Of a stretch of 12,923 nt of DNA, positions 1 to 6,599 are shown piece by piece. This stretch comes from Actinomycetota bacterium. GTDB lineage: Bacteria > Actinomycetota > Actinomycetes > Mycobacteriales > Jatrophihabitantaceae. The stretch spans positions 1-12,923 of the forward strand of contig JAFAWL010000401.1 of assembly GCA_019241805.1 (NCBI GenBank), in the 5' to 3' direction. The notes beneath the pieces are model-generated. The model was not told the origin of the DNA. It did no database searches and saw nothing but the letters and a program-made list of their open reading frames with translations. The first letter of the stretch is position 1, and every line of letters starts with the position of its first letter. The position numbers and the translations under genes were made by a program.

Positions 1-281
1 GCGGAGTCGGTGCGGTCGTTGTCGTGGATGCCGATCACGTGGTCAGGAGCGCGCGGCTGGCATTCGTCTCGGTGGCCGCGACTCCGCTCGTGCTCGACGT
101 GAGCGACACCCTGGCCGGAGCCGCGCGTGACGTGGACCTGTCGGCCGTGCGGGAGCCGGTGCTCGACGTGATCGATCCGGACGGTGACATCCACGCCACC
201 GCCGAGTACCGGCGGCACCTAGCCGGCGTGCTCGCCGTCCGGGCCGTGCGCGAGGCGCGCGATCGGGCGGTGGCTGCGTGA
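1..281 (+). CDS. Molybdenum hydroxylase FAD-binding (CoxM-like) subunit, C-terminal part only
   Basis: The open frame enters from the left edge (codons begin at base 3) and shows the last 92 residues of a protein whose start lies outside the window. The visible part matches the C-terminal domain of the flavoprotein subunit of CO dehydrogenase/xanthine oxidase-type enzymes: a beta-rich stretch with ARLAFVSVAATP, then the family's closing helix with TAEYRRHLAGVLAVRAVREA. In this family the medium subunit binds FAD and passes electrons from the iron-sulfur subunit to an acceptor. The FAD-binding residues themselves are not in view. Its stop (TGA 279-281) overlaps the GTG start of the iron-sulfur subunit at 278, so the two are translationally coupled. 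Family assignment is good. The substrate of the complex cannot be read from this fragment. Confidence 0.85.
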   Translation, partial: GVGAVVVVDADHVVRSARLAFVSVAATPLVLDVSDTLAGAARDVDLSAVREPVLDVIDPDGDIHATAEYRRHLAGVLAVRAVREARDRAVAA

Positions 282-745
282 GCGCGGACATCGACGTTGC
301 CTTGATCGTCAACGGGGCCGGCTACCGGGCCCGGGTGCCACCGCGACGGTTGCTGTCGGACTTCCTGCGCCACGACCTCGGGCTGACCGGCACCCACGTC
401 GGCTGCGAGCACGGCGTATGCGGCGCGTGCACGGTTCTGCTCGACGGGGTGCCCGTCCGCTCCTGTCTGCTGCTCGCGGCGACCGTCGACGGTCAAGAAG
501 TGACGACGGTCGAAGGATTGGCCGGACCGGGCGGCAGCTTGTCGAAGGTGCAGCAGGCCTTCCAGGACGCGCACGGCCTGCAATGCGGCTTCTGCACACC
601 CGGCTTCCTGACCACGATCACCGCCGGACTGCGGGACAATCCTTCGCCGTCGCCGGAACAAGCGCGCGAAATGATCTCGGGCAACCTCTGCCGCTGCACC
701 GGCTACCAGAACATCGTGGCCGCTGTGCTGAAGGCGGCCGAATGA
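278..745 (+). CDS. Molybdenum hydroxylase [2Fe-2S] (CoxS-like) small subunit
   Basis: A complete 155-residue protein, the usual length for the small subunit of CO dehydrogenase-like molybdenum hydroxylases. It moves electrons from the molybdenum site to FAD through two [2Fe-2S] clusters. The N-terminal plant-ferredoxin-like domain has the first cluster ligands Cys43, Cys48, Cys51 and Cys63 (CEHGVCGACTVLLDG, then a later Cys). The C-terminal helical domain has the second set: Cys103 and Cys106 (QCGFCTPGF), then Cys138 and Cys140 (NLCRCTGYQNIV). All eight cysteines are present, so the protein looks functional. The GTG start overlaps the upstream stop as GTGA. The end overlaps the large-subunit start as ATGA, giving the M-S-L gene order typical of these operons. 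The family is certain; the substrate is set by the large subunit. Confidence 0.97.
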   Translation: MSADIDVALIVNGAGYRARVPPRRLLSDFLRHDLGLTGTHVGCEHGVCGACTVLLDGVPVRSCLLLAATVDGQEVTTVEGLAGPGGSLSKVQQAFQDAHGLQCGFCTPGFLTTITAGLRDNPSPSPEQAREMISGNLCRCTGYQNIVAAVLKAAE

Positions 746-3177
746 TGACCAGGCTATTCGGAGCCCCGATTAAGCGGATCGAGGATCCGCGACTGCTCCG
801 CGGCCAGGGCGCCTATCTCGATGACCTCGGTTCGGATGCGCTCGCGGCCGCGTTCGTGCGTTCACCTCATGCGCACGGGCGCATCCTGGACATCGACGTT
901 TCCGACGCGATCGACATCGACGGGCTGGTCGCCATCTATACCTACGACGATCTGCCCGGCCCGCTGGCTGAACCGTTGCCGCTACTGATCCCGCACCCCG
1001 CCTTGACGCAGGGTCGCACCCCTCATGCGTTGGCCAAGGACGAGGTCAATCACGTCGGCGAGGCGATTGCCATGGTGGTGGCGCGTGATCGCTACATCGC
1101 TGAGGACGCCGCCGAGCGCGTCGTGGTGCACTACGCGCAGCTACCACCGGTCGTCGGGATCCAGGCGGCCCGTGCGGCCGATCGACTCGTGCACGACGAC
1201 GTGCCGGGCAACCTTGGCGCCCGCATGACCCAGGCGATCGGCGACGTCGATGCCGCCCTGGCCGCGGCACCGCACCGGCTCGCGCTCGACCTGACCGTCG
1301 AGCGTTCGGCCTCGATGCCCCTGGAAGGGCGTGGAGTTCTGGCGCGCTGGGACCGCGACTCGAAACGACTGCGGGTGTGGACCTCGACCCAGACCTCGAC
1401 CGGTGTGCGCGCCGCCGTCGCGGCCAAACTCGACCTTCCGTTGGGGGCCGTCGAGGTGATCACGCCCGACGTGGGCGGCGGCTTCGGCGTGAAGATCGTG
1501 CATCCGTGGCCGGAGGAAGTATTGGTGCCGTTCGCGGCCCGGGCGCTGGACCGACCGGTGAAATTCACCGAAGACCGTCGCGAGCACTTCGTCGCCTCGG
1601 CCCACGAACGGGCCCAGATCCAGCACGTCGACGTCGGTTTCGACGACCAGGGCCGGATCCACGGTTTGGACGTGCGCTTCTGGCACGACCACGGCGCGTA
1701 CACGCCCTACGGCCTGATAGTGCCGATCATCACGTCGACGCAGCTACTCGGCCCGTACAGAGTGCACGACTATCGCGTAACGTTCGACAGCCTCTACACC
1801 AACACCGTGATCGTGACGCCCTATCGAGGGGCCGGGCGACCGCAGGGCGTCTTCGCGATGGAACGAACCATGGACGCGATCGCTCGTGCACTCGATCTCG
1901 ACCGGGCCGATGTCCGCGCAGCCAATTTCATTCAGCCCGAGGAAATGCCTTACGACCACGGCTTGATCTTTCAGGACGGCCGGCCGCTGTGTTACGACTC
2001 GGGCGACTATCCGGGCACGTTGGCCAAGCTCAAGGCGCTGATCGGGTGGAGCGACTTCGAGCAGTTCCGGGCGGACGCCCGGGCCGAGGGCCGACGGGTC
2101 GGCATCGGGCTCGCGATGTATGTCGAGGGCACCGGAGTCGGCCCGTACGAGGGTGGCCACGTGCACGTGGAGACCTCGGGCAAGGTGAAGGTCGCGACCG
2201 GGCTGACGTCACAGGGGCAAGGGCATCAGACCGCCTTCGCCCAGATCGTGGCCGACGAACTGGGCGTGGCGCTCGAGGACGTCGAGGTCGTCACCGGCGA
2301 CACCCGACGATTTCCGTATGCCGTCGGCACATTCGCCTCGCGGGCAGCCGTGATGAGTGGCTCGGCGGTGGCCTTGGCCGCGCGAGTCGTGCGGCAGAAG
2401 GCCCTGAGGATCGCCGGGGAGGCTTTGGAGGCCTCACCCGACGACCTGGAGATCGTTGACGGGCAGGTACGGGTCAAGGGCGCGCCCGGCGTGACGATCG
2501 GCCTCGGCACGGTGGCCGTGCTGTCCAACCCGTTGCGTTACGCGTTCGACGAGGCTTCGAAGGCCGCGACCCAATTCGCGATCGGGAATCCCGACAAACC
2601 GCCGGTCGATGAAGACGACGAACCCGGCCTGGAAGGCAAGGACTACTACTCGCCCGCGCAGTCGACGTTCGCCAACGGCGCGCACGCCGTGATCGTCGAA
2701 ACCGATCCCGACACCGCCGAGATCAAAATTTTGCGCTACTGCGTCGTGCACGACTGCGGAAATCTGATCAATCCGCGGATCGTCGAGGGGCAGGTGCACG
2801 GTGGGGTGGCGCAAGGCGTGGGCGGTGCGCTGTACGAACGGATGGTCTATGACGAGCACGGACAGTTGCTCAACGCCTCGTTCATGGACTTCCTGATGCC
2901 CTACGTGACCGAAGTGCCGTCCGCGATCGAGATCGACCACTTGGAGACCCCGTCGCCGTTGAACCCGCTCGGCATCAAAGGTGCCGGCGAGGCCGGCGTG
3001 ATCCCCTCGGCCGCGGTCTTCGCGTCGGCCATCGAGGACGCCGAAGGAATCCCGATTCGCGCCATGCCGATTTCGCCGAGTGACCTTTTCACCTTGCGTG
3101 CGCGTGCCGACCGGCTCACCTCTGAGCGCCCCGGCCCGCGCGCTCCGGCCGCCGGTCCCTTGGAGGAGATCGCATGA
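742..3177 (+). CDS. Molybdenum hydroxylase large (molybdopterin) subunit, form II CoxL-like
   Basis: An 811-residue catalytic subunit of the xanthine oxidase superfamily. The N-terminus (LFGAPIKRIEDPRLLRGQGAY) is the normal start of this family, which supports ATG 742, overlapping the small-subunit stop as ATGA. ATG 745 is an equally close alternative. Cofactor-contact motifs are visible: GGGFGVK at residues 245-251 and GQGH at 492-495. The catalytic glutamate is Glu750 in GIKGAGEAG. The active-site loop reads PYRGAGR at 360-366. True (form I) CO dehydrogenases have AYxCSFR there, with the cysteine that binds copper. Form II-type enzymes have AYRGAGR, and here the first residue is Pro. The product is therefore better called an aldehyde/N-heterocycle hydroxylase-like enzyme of unknown substrate than a CO dehydrogenase. 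Nearby hydantoinase and barbiturase-type genes hint at a nitrogen heterocycle. No maturation genes (CoxD/E/F or MoCo synthesis) are in view. Confidence 0.95.
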   Translation: MMTRLFGAPIKRIEDPRLLRGQGAYLDDLGSDALAAAFVRSPHAHGRILDIDVSDAIDIDGLVAIYTYDDLPGPLAEPLPLLIPHPALTQGRTPHALAKDEVNHVGEAIAMVVARDRYIAEDAAERVVVHYAQLPPVVGIQAARAADRLVHDDVPGNLGARMTQAIGDVDAALAAAPHRLALDLTVERSASMPLEGRGVLARWDRDSKRLRVWTSTQTSTGVRAAVAAKLDLPLGAVEVITPDVGGGFGVKIVHPWPEEVLVPFAARALDRPVKFTEDRREHFVASAHERAQIQHVDVGFDDQGRIHGLDVRFWHDHGAYTPYGLIVPIITSTQLLGPYRVHDYRVTFDSLYTNTVIVTPYRGAGRPQGVFAMERTMDAIARALDLDRADVRAANFIQPEEMPYDHGLIFQDGRPLCYDSGDYPGTLAKLKALIGWSDFEQFRADARAEGRRVGIGLAMYVEGTGVGPYEGGHVHVETSGKVKVATGLTSQGQGHQTAFAQIVADELGVALEDVEVVTGDTRRFPYAVGTFASRAAVMSGSAVALAARVVRQKALRIAGEALEASPDDLEIVDGQVRVKGAPGVTIGLGTVAVLSNPLRYAFDEASKAATQFAIGNPDKPPVDEDDEPGLEGKDYYSPAQSTFANGAHAVIVETDPDTAEIKILRYCVVHDCGNLINPRIVEGQVHGGVAQGVGGALYERMVYDEHGQLLNASFMDFLMPYVTEVPSAIEIDHLETPSPLNPLGIKGAGEAGVIPSAAVFASAIEDAEGIPIRAMPISPSDLFTLRARADRLTSERPGPRAPAAGPLEEIA

Positions 3178-3848
3178 AGGTCAGCGGCGAGGCGGTTCTG
3201 CACGCGCCGGTCGAGACGGTGTGGGCCGCGCTCAACGACCCGGAGGTACTGCGTCGCACCATCCCGGGCTGCGAGCGCCTCGACGAGACCGGTCCTGACG
3301 TCTACGCCATGACGGTCAGCGCCGGGGTCGGCTCGATCAAGGGCAGCTATGCCGGTAAGGTCGCGCTCTCGGAGCAGCAACTGCCCTCGTCGTTCCTGCT
3401 GTCGGCGTCGGGGGCCGGTGCGCCCGGCACGGTGCGCACCGAGGTGCGGGTGAAGCTCGACCCGACCGGCGACGGCGGCACCCGACTGATCTACGACGCC
3501 GACGCCGAGGTCGGTGGCATGGTCGCCGGGGTCGGGCAGCGGATGCTTACCGCCGTGGCCAAGAAGATGGCCGCGCAGTTCTTCGACGCGGTGGACCGAG
3601 ATCTTCGCGGTGAGCGGCCAGTGGACAAGGGAAAGCCGACGGGAACGTTGGCGCTGGGCGGGCAGCCGGGGGCGGACAGGAATTCGGGGTCGGGGCCAGC
3701 GTCTGCGATCGCTGCATCCGGCGGCGGCAGTAGTGACTTCCTGCGCGGAACGATCGTGGGTGCGGCGATCGCGCTGGCCGGGGTGCTGACAGGTGCGCTC
3801 GCGGGGCGGATGCTGGGACGACGTCTCTTAGAACCACGGAGGTCGTGA
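3174..3848 (+). CDS. coxG: CoxG family SRPBCC protein with C-terminal membrane anchor
   Basis: A 224-residue protein. Residues 1 to about 150 form a CoxG/SRPBCC fold (start MKVSGEAVLHAPVETVWAAL, then DPEVLRRTIPGCERLDETG, both typical). A Gly/Ser/Pro-rich linker spans about 150-188. One hydrophobic helix lies at about 193-211 (TIVGAAIALAGVLTGALAG), followed by a basic tail (RRLLEPRRS). CoxG proteins accompany molybdenum hydroxylases, and in carboxydotrophs CoxG is linked to holding the enzyme at the membrane. The anchor fits that role. The ATG overlaps the large-subunit stop (ATGA) and has a strong ribosome-binding site, GGAGGAG at 3162-3168. Whether it also binds a lipid or quinone cannot be told from sequence alone. 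Confidence 0.9.
   Translation: MKVSGEAVLHAPVETVWAALNDPEVLRRTIPGCERLDETGPDVYAMTVSAGVGSIKGSYAGKVALSEQQLPSSFLLSASGAGAPGTVRTEVRVKLDPTGDGGTRLIYDADAEVGGMVAGVGQRMLTAVAKKMAAQFFDAVDRDLRGERPVDKGKPTGTLALGGQPGADRNSGSGPASAIAASGGGSSDFLRGTIVGAAIALAGVLTGALAGRMLGRRLLEPRRS
3838..3842 (+). promoter_or_regulatory. Ribosome-binding site deciding the start of the C-N hydrolase
   Basis: GGAGG lies inside the last codons of the CoxG gene. It is 5 bases before ATG 3848 but only 2 bases before the in-frame GTG 3845, so the ATG is the better start. Confidence 0.6.
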
Positions 3849-4744
3849 TGCGTGAGATCACCGCGGCGGCCGTGCAGGTCGCCCCGTCATCCCAGCCACT
3901 GACCGTGGGCAGCATCAAGAACAACGGCGAGCGGGCGTTGGAACTCGTGCGCGCGTGTCACGCGGCCACGGGCGCGGACTTGATCGTGTTGCCCGAATCG
4001 GTCACGACCGGGTTCACACCCGGCATCGACACGACCGAGCTCTGGGACCTCGTGGACGACGACATCCGCACGCCATATCACCGGGCCGCTCGGGAACTGG
4101 GCATCCACCTCGTCTTCGGCAGTTACGAGCGCGCGCCGGAGCGCGGCATCGTGTACAACGCCGCCTACGTCGTCGGTCCGGACGGTCACGAGTTCGGGAC
4201 CTACCGCAAGACCCACCCGTTCGGGTCGGAGCGGGCCGATCGGGGTGGCTGGGTGACACCGGGCGACGACATCCTGGTGGTGTCGACGGAGATCGGGCGC
4301 ATCGGCGTGATCATCTGCTTCGACGGCGACTATCCCGAACTGGCCCGGATCACCGCCATCGAGGGAGCTGAGATCATTTGCCGACCGTCGGCGCTGCTCC
4401 GGTCGGCCGACCTCTGGGAGCTCACCAATCGCGCCCGCGCCTATGACAATCATGTTTACGTCATCGGGTCGAACGCGACCGGGGTCGACCCGGCGCAGGT
4501 CATCTATTTCGGCAATTCGATGATCGTCACGCCGATTGCCGAGGTGGTGGCGCGAGCGGCCTCGCACGAGTGCTGGATCTCGGCCCGGCTCGACCCGGCG
4601 AAAGCGCTGGCCTCGTTGACGCCGGGCTCGTCGGTGGCTCAACCGTTCGACCACCTGGAGGACCGAAATCTCGAAGTGATCAATCGCCACGCGGCCGCGC
4701 TGCTGGGCGAGGCCCGCACGTCGTTCGCGCGCGGCGCCGACTGA
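3848..4744 (+). CDS. Carbon-nitrogen hydrolase (nitrilase superfamily)
   Basis: A 298-residue protein, the normal length for this superfamily, which cleaves C-N bonds in nitriles, amides and N-carbamoyl compounds. The catalytic triad is intact: Glu50 in LIVLPES, Lys121 in TYRKTH and Cys157 in VIICFDGDYPE. The C-terminal part has RAYDNHVYVIGSNATG and a final HLEDRNLEVI, also family-typical. No signal peptide is seen, so it is probably cytoplasmic. It starts at the CoxG stop (TGATG; GTG 3845 is an alternative) and is the last gene of the left operon, so it should be co-expressed with the molybdenum hydroxylase. This suggests it hydrolyses an amide or ureido bond in the product of that pathway. 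An N-carbamoyl amidohydrolase or omega-amidase type activity is plausible, but the sequence does not fix which. Confidence 0.93.
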   Translation: MREITAAAVQVAPSSQPLTVGSIKNNGERALELVRACHAATGADLIVLPESVTTGFTPGIDTTELWDLVDDDIRTPYHRAARELGIHLVFGSYERAPERGIVYNAAYVVGPDGHEFGTYRKTHPFGSERADRGGWVTPGDDILVVSTEIGRIGVIICFDGDYPELARITAIEGAEIICRPSALLRSADLWELTNRARAYDNHVYVIGSNATGVDPAQVIYFGNSMIVTPIAEVVARAASHECWISARLDPAKALASLTPGSSVAQPFDHLEDRNLEVINRHAAALLGEARTSFARGAD

Positions 4745-4761
4745 CCGCTTGGTCCGCGCCG

Positions 4762-5382
4762 TCACCGCCGGCGGTGCACGCTCACCGCGTATCCCGGCGG
4801 CGGATCGGTCACGTACGGGTCGCGGTCCCACGTCGCGTACCGCTCGATCAGGTCCAGGCCGGCGGCGGCGCACCAGTCGTCGTAGTCGGCCAGTCGGACC
4901 AGCGCGGCCGCCGGCGGCAGATGGCGACGGTCGAGGCCGAACCCGGTGGCCAGGAGCCCGTCGGGGCTCAGTCGAGCGGCCAGGGCGGCGACGACCGCAG
5001 GTTCGCTGCCGGCGGCGAGAAACGGGATGACGTTGCCGGCGCAGACGACCAGATCGAAGCTCGGGTGTTCCAGGACCTCCGGGTCGGCCAGATCGGCCAG
5101 GTCGCCCAGTAGCCAGTGCACGTCGCGAGAGCTGCGCCGGGCCGTTGCGAGCATCGAGTCGTCGCTGTCGACGCCGGTGCAGGCGTAGCCGAGTTCGGCC
5201 AGGCGAACGGCCACGCGCCCGGTGCCGCAGCCGGCGTCGAGCACCCGGGCGCCCGGCGCGATGAGCGTCGTGACGAAGGCGGCCTCGCCGTGCACGTCGG
5301 CCCCGGTGGCGGCCAGGGCCGCGAACCGGGCGGCGTAGTCGTCGCCGCTGATTCCGCCGGCCGCGCTCCAGCGTGAGGTCAC
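4762..5382 (-). CDS. Class I SAM-dependent methyltransferase
   Basis: A 206-residue protein with the Rossmann-type methyltransferase fold. Motif I is VLDAGCGTGR at residues 47-56. The acidic residue that binds the SAM ribose is Asp72 in GVDSD. A motif III region (LLGDLADL) and a later FDLVVCAGNVIPFLA strand-helix follow. GTG 5382 is chosen because it is preceded by GGAGG (bases 5390-5394 on this strand) at 7 bases and leaves the expected short N-terminal helix (YAARFAALAATGADVHGEAAFV). Codons further upstream run antisense into the exonuclease gene and do not look like protein. The substrate is unknown. It is transcribed toward the nitrilase gene and away from the exonuclease, so it is not part of either catabolic operon. 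Its small, soluble, generic build fits many metabolite methyltransferases. Confidence 0.9.
   Translation of the reverse strand: MTSRWSAAGGISGDDYAARFAALAATGADVHGEAAFVTTLIAPGARVLDAGCGTGRVAVRLAELGYACTGVDSDDSMLATARRSSRDVHWLLGDLADLADPEVLEHPSFDLVVCAGNVIPFLAAGSEPAVVAALAARLSPDGLLATGFGLDRRHLPPAAALVRLADYDDWCAAAGLDLIERYATWDRDPYVTDPPPGYAVSVHRRR
4763..4776. terminator. GC-rich palindrome at the convergent gene junction, possible bidirectional terminator
   Basis: CACCGCCGGCGGTG is a perfect 14-base palindrome at the point where the C-N hydrolase (ending 4744, + strand) meets the methyltransferase (ending 4762, - strand). It overlaps the last codons and part of the stop of the methyltransferase. It could fold as a 5-base-pair stem with a CCGG loop. 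There is no T-tract on either side, so an intrinsic terminator is only a guess from position. Confidence 0.2.
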
Positions 5383-5469
5383 CCCGCTACCTCCACCTTC
5401 CGGCTTGCCCGTTGCACCGATCAGAACGTCGATCACCTGGTTGTCGTGACCGTGATGCAGGATAGGTGC
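5383..5469. promoter_or_regulatory. Divergent intergenic region between methyltransferase and exonuclease
   Basis: These 87 bases separate two divergent starts and must hold both promoters unless the transcripts are leaderless. Seen here are the methyltransferase ribosome-binding site (CCTCC 5390-5394 on the + strand), a -35-like TTGCAC at 5412-5417 without a good -10 at the right distance, and AGGA at 5459-5462, 7 bases before GTG 5470. An imperfect inverted repeat ATCAC (5432-5436) / GTGAT (5452-5456) is also present. No promoter can be called with confidence. Confidence 0.4.
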
Positions 5470-6513
5470 GTGGCTGCGGTGTACCTCGCGATCGACGGCA
5501 ACTCGCTCGTCCACCGGAGTTACCACGCCAACGCCCGCACCGGTGCGCGGGACGTCGATGGTCGACCCAGCTGGGCTGTCCGCGGCCTGCTGTCGCAACT
5601 GGTCGCCGCCGTCGAACGGATCGGGCCCGACGCGGTCGTCGTCGGCTTCGACGATCCGGACCACAGCATCCGCCGGGTCACCTGGCCGCAGTACAAGGCG
5701 ACCCGCGTCGACAAGTTGCCGACACTGGTCGACCAGCTGGCTCTGGCGACCGAGGTCCTGCACGCGATGGGGGTGGCCGTCATCGTGCCGCCCGGTCTGG
5801 AAGCCGACGACGTGCTCGCCTCGACCGCTTGCTACGCGCCCACCGTCGGCGCCACCACGGTGATCGTCACCTCCGACCGCGACGCGTTCGCCTTGATCGA
5901 TGAGCACACCCGCGTGCTGCGGATCATCAACGGCGGCGTCGAGGCGTCGCCGCTGCTCACCCCCGAGCGACTGGTGACGATGCTCGGCATCCGCCCCGAG
6001 CAGTACCGCGACCTGGCCGCGTTGCGCGGCGACGCCTCTGACAACCTGCCCGGCGTCGCCGGCATCGGGGCCAAGACGGCGGCCAAGCTGCTCGTCGAGT
6101 TAGGTTCGGTCGCGGCCGCGTTCGACGATCTGGATGCCGGCGGCGAGCGGGTGCGCGCCGCGATCGGCCCGGCCGCGGCCGCCAAACTTGCCCAGGCGGA
6201 GGCGCGGGCCGCCTGGCAGTTCAACTGTGCGGCGATGACGATGAGCACCGACGTGCCGCTCGGGCTCGGCTCCGGGGTCGGGACGCTCCCGCTGGACGAG
6301 GCGCGCGTGCGGTCGGCCTACGAGCGGCATCAGCTGATCTGGACCGTCGGTCCGGCCGTGCGGGCACTGGCCGGCGGCGACGGCGTTCCGGTGCCGGTGC
6401 AGACCGTGATCGAGTCAGCAGCGAACGACTCGCCGGTCTACGAGTGGAGTTCGCGCCCGAGCCGGCGTTTCGCTCCGCTGCCCCCAAAGGCGGCCCAGCT
6501 GTCGCTGTTCTGA
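5470..6513 (+). CDS. Stand-alone 5'-3' exonuclease (PolA N-terminal/FEN-like) with C-terminal clamp-binding peptide
   Basis: A 347-residue nuclease related to the 5'-3' exonuclease domain of DNA polymerase I, without any polymerase domain. Metal-binding and family motifs are in order: IDGNSL (Asp9), FDDPDHSIRR (Asp61/Asp62), YKATR (75-79), EADDVLAS (Glu111, Asp113, Asp114) and TSDRD (Asp136, Asp138). A helix-3-turn-helix DNA-binding segment has GDASDNLPGVAGIGAKTAAK (Asp188, Asp191). Such enzymes remove 5' flaps and RNA primers. The last five residues are QLSLF (343-347), matching the QL(S/D)LF beta-clamp-binding consensus, after a Pro/Arg-rich, probably flexible tail. GTG 5470 is chosen because AGGA lies 7 bases upstream. 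ATG 5455 or GTG 5446 would add 5 or 8 residues. It appears to be a housekeeping gene sitting between two catabolic blocks. Confidence 0.93.
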   Translation: MAAVYLAIDGNSLVHRSYHANARTGARDVDGRPSWAVRGLLSQLVAAVERIGPDAVVVGFDDPDHSIRRVTWPQYKATRVDKLPTLVDQLALATEVLHAMGVAVIVPPGLEADDVLASTACYAPTVGATTVIVTSDRDAFALIDEHTRVLRIINGGVEASPLLTPERLVTMLGIRPEQYRDLAALRGDASDNLPGVAGIGAKTAAKLLVELGSVAAAFDDLDAGGERVRAAIGPAAAAKLAQAEARAAWQFNCAAMTMSTDVPLGLGSGVGTLPLDEARVRSAYERHQLIWTVGPAVRALAGGDGVPVPVQTVIESAANDSPVYEWSSRPSRRFAPLPPKAAQLSLF

Positions 6514-6547
6514 CGACGCCGCCCCGGCTAAACCGATCTCGACGGGT

Positions 6548-6584
6548 TCGGCAAGTAATGCCGACGTGACCGGCATCTGTTGCC
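6548..6584. promoter_or_regulatory. Two tandem GGCA-N5-TGCC palindromes upstream of hyuA (candidate operator)
   Basis: The 86-base gap between the exonuclease and hyuA contains TCGGCA-AGTAA-TGCCGA at 6548-6564 and GGCA-TCTGT-TGCC at 6572-6584. Both have the pattern GGCA-N5-TGCC, and their starts are 22 bases apart, about two turns of DNA, so dimers bound at both would sit on the same face. Position 16 to 52 bases before the hyuA start fits an operator. The first palindrome could instead be a hairpin ending the exonuclease transcript, but no T-tract follows. No clear -10/-35 pair is visible and no regulator gene is in the window. Confidence 0.4.
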
Positions 6585-6599
6585 AGTTGACTGAAGCCG

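Noticed and set aside
35..661. 208-codon antisense open frame over the FAD and iron-sulfur subunits
   Set aside because: The + strand has clear family motifs throughout; the antisense product is low-complexity, as expected of GC-rich third-position bias.
418..741. Open frame extending the molybdenum hydroxylase large subunit 108 codons upstream
   Set aside because: It overlaps the iron-sulfur subunit gene out of frame. The family N-terminus begins at ATG 742 and the upstream translation is Arg-rich shadow sequence.
742..3177. Reading the large subunit as a true aerobic CO dehydrogenase
   Set aside because: The AYxCSFR loop with the copper-binding cysteine is absent; PYRGAGR is present instead.
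3887..4873. 328-codon antisense open frame across the nitrilase gene
   Set aside because: The + strand carries the full catalytic triad and the antisense translation has no recognisable domain.
5383..5907. Upstream extension of the methyltransferase open frame by 175 codons
   Set aside because: It runs antisense through the exonuclease catalytic domain; GTG 5382 has a good ribosome-binding site and the expected domain start.
6571..6585. Sigma-54 type promoter before hyuA
   Set aside because: The GG and GC elements are not at the required spacing, and actinobacteria generally lack sigma-54.
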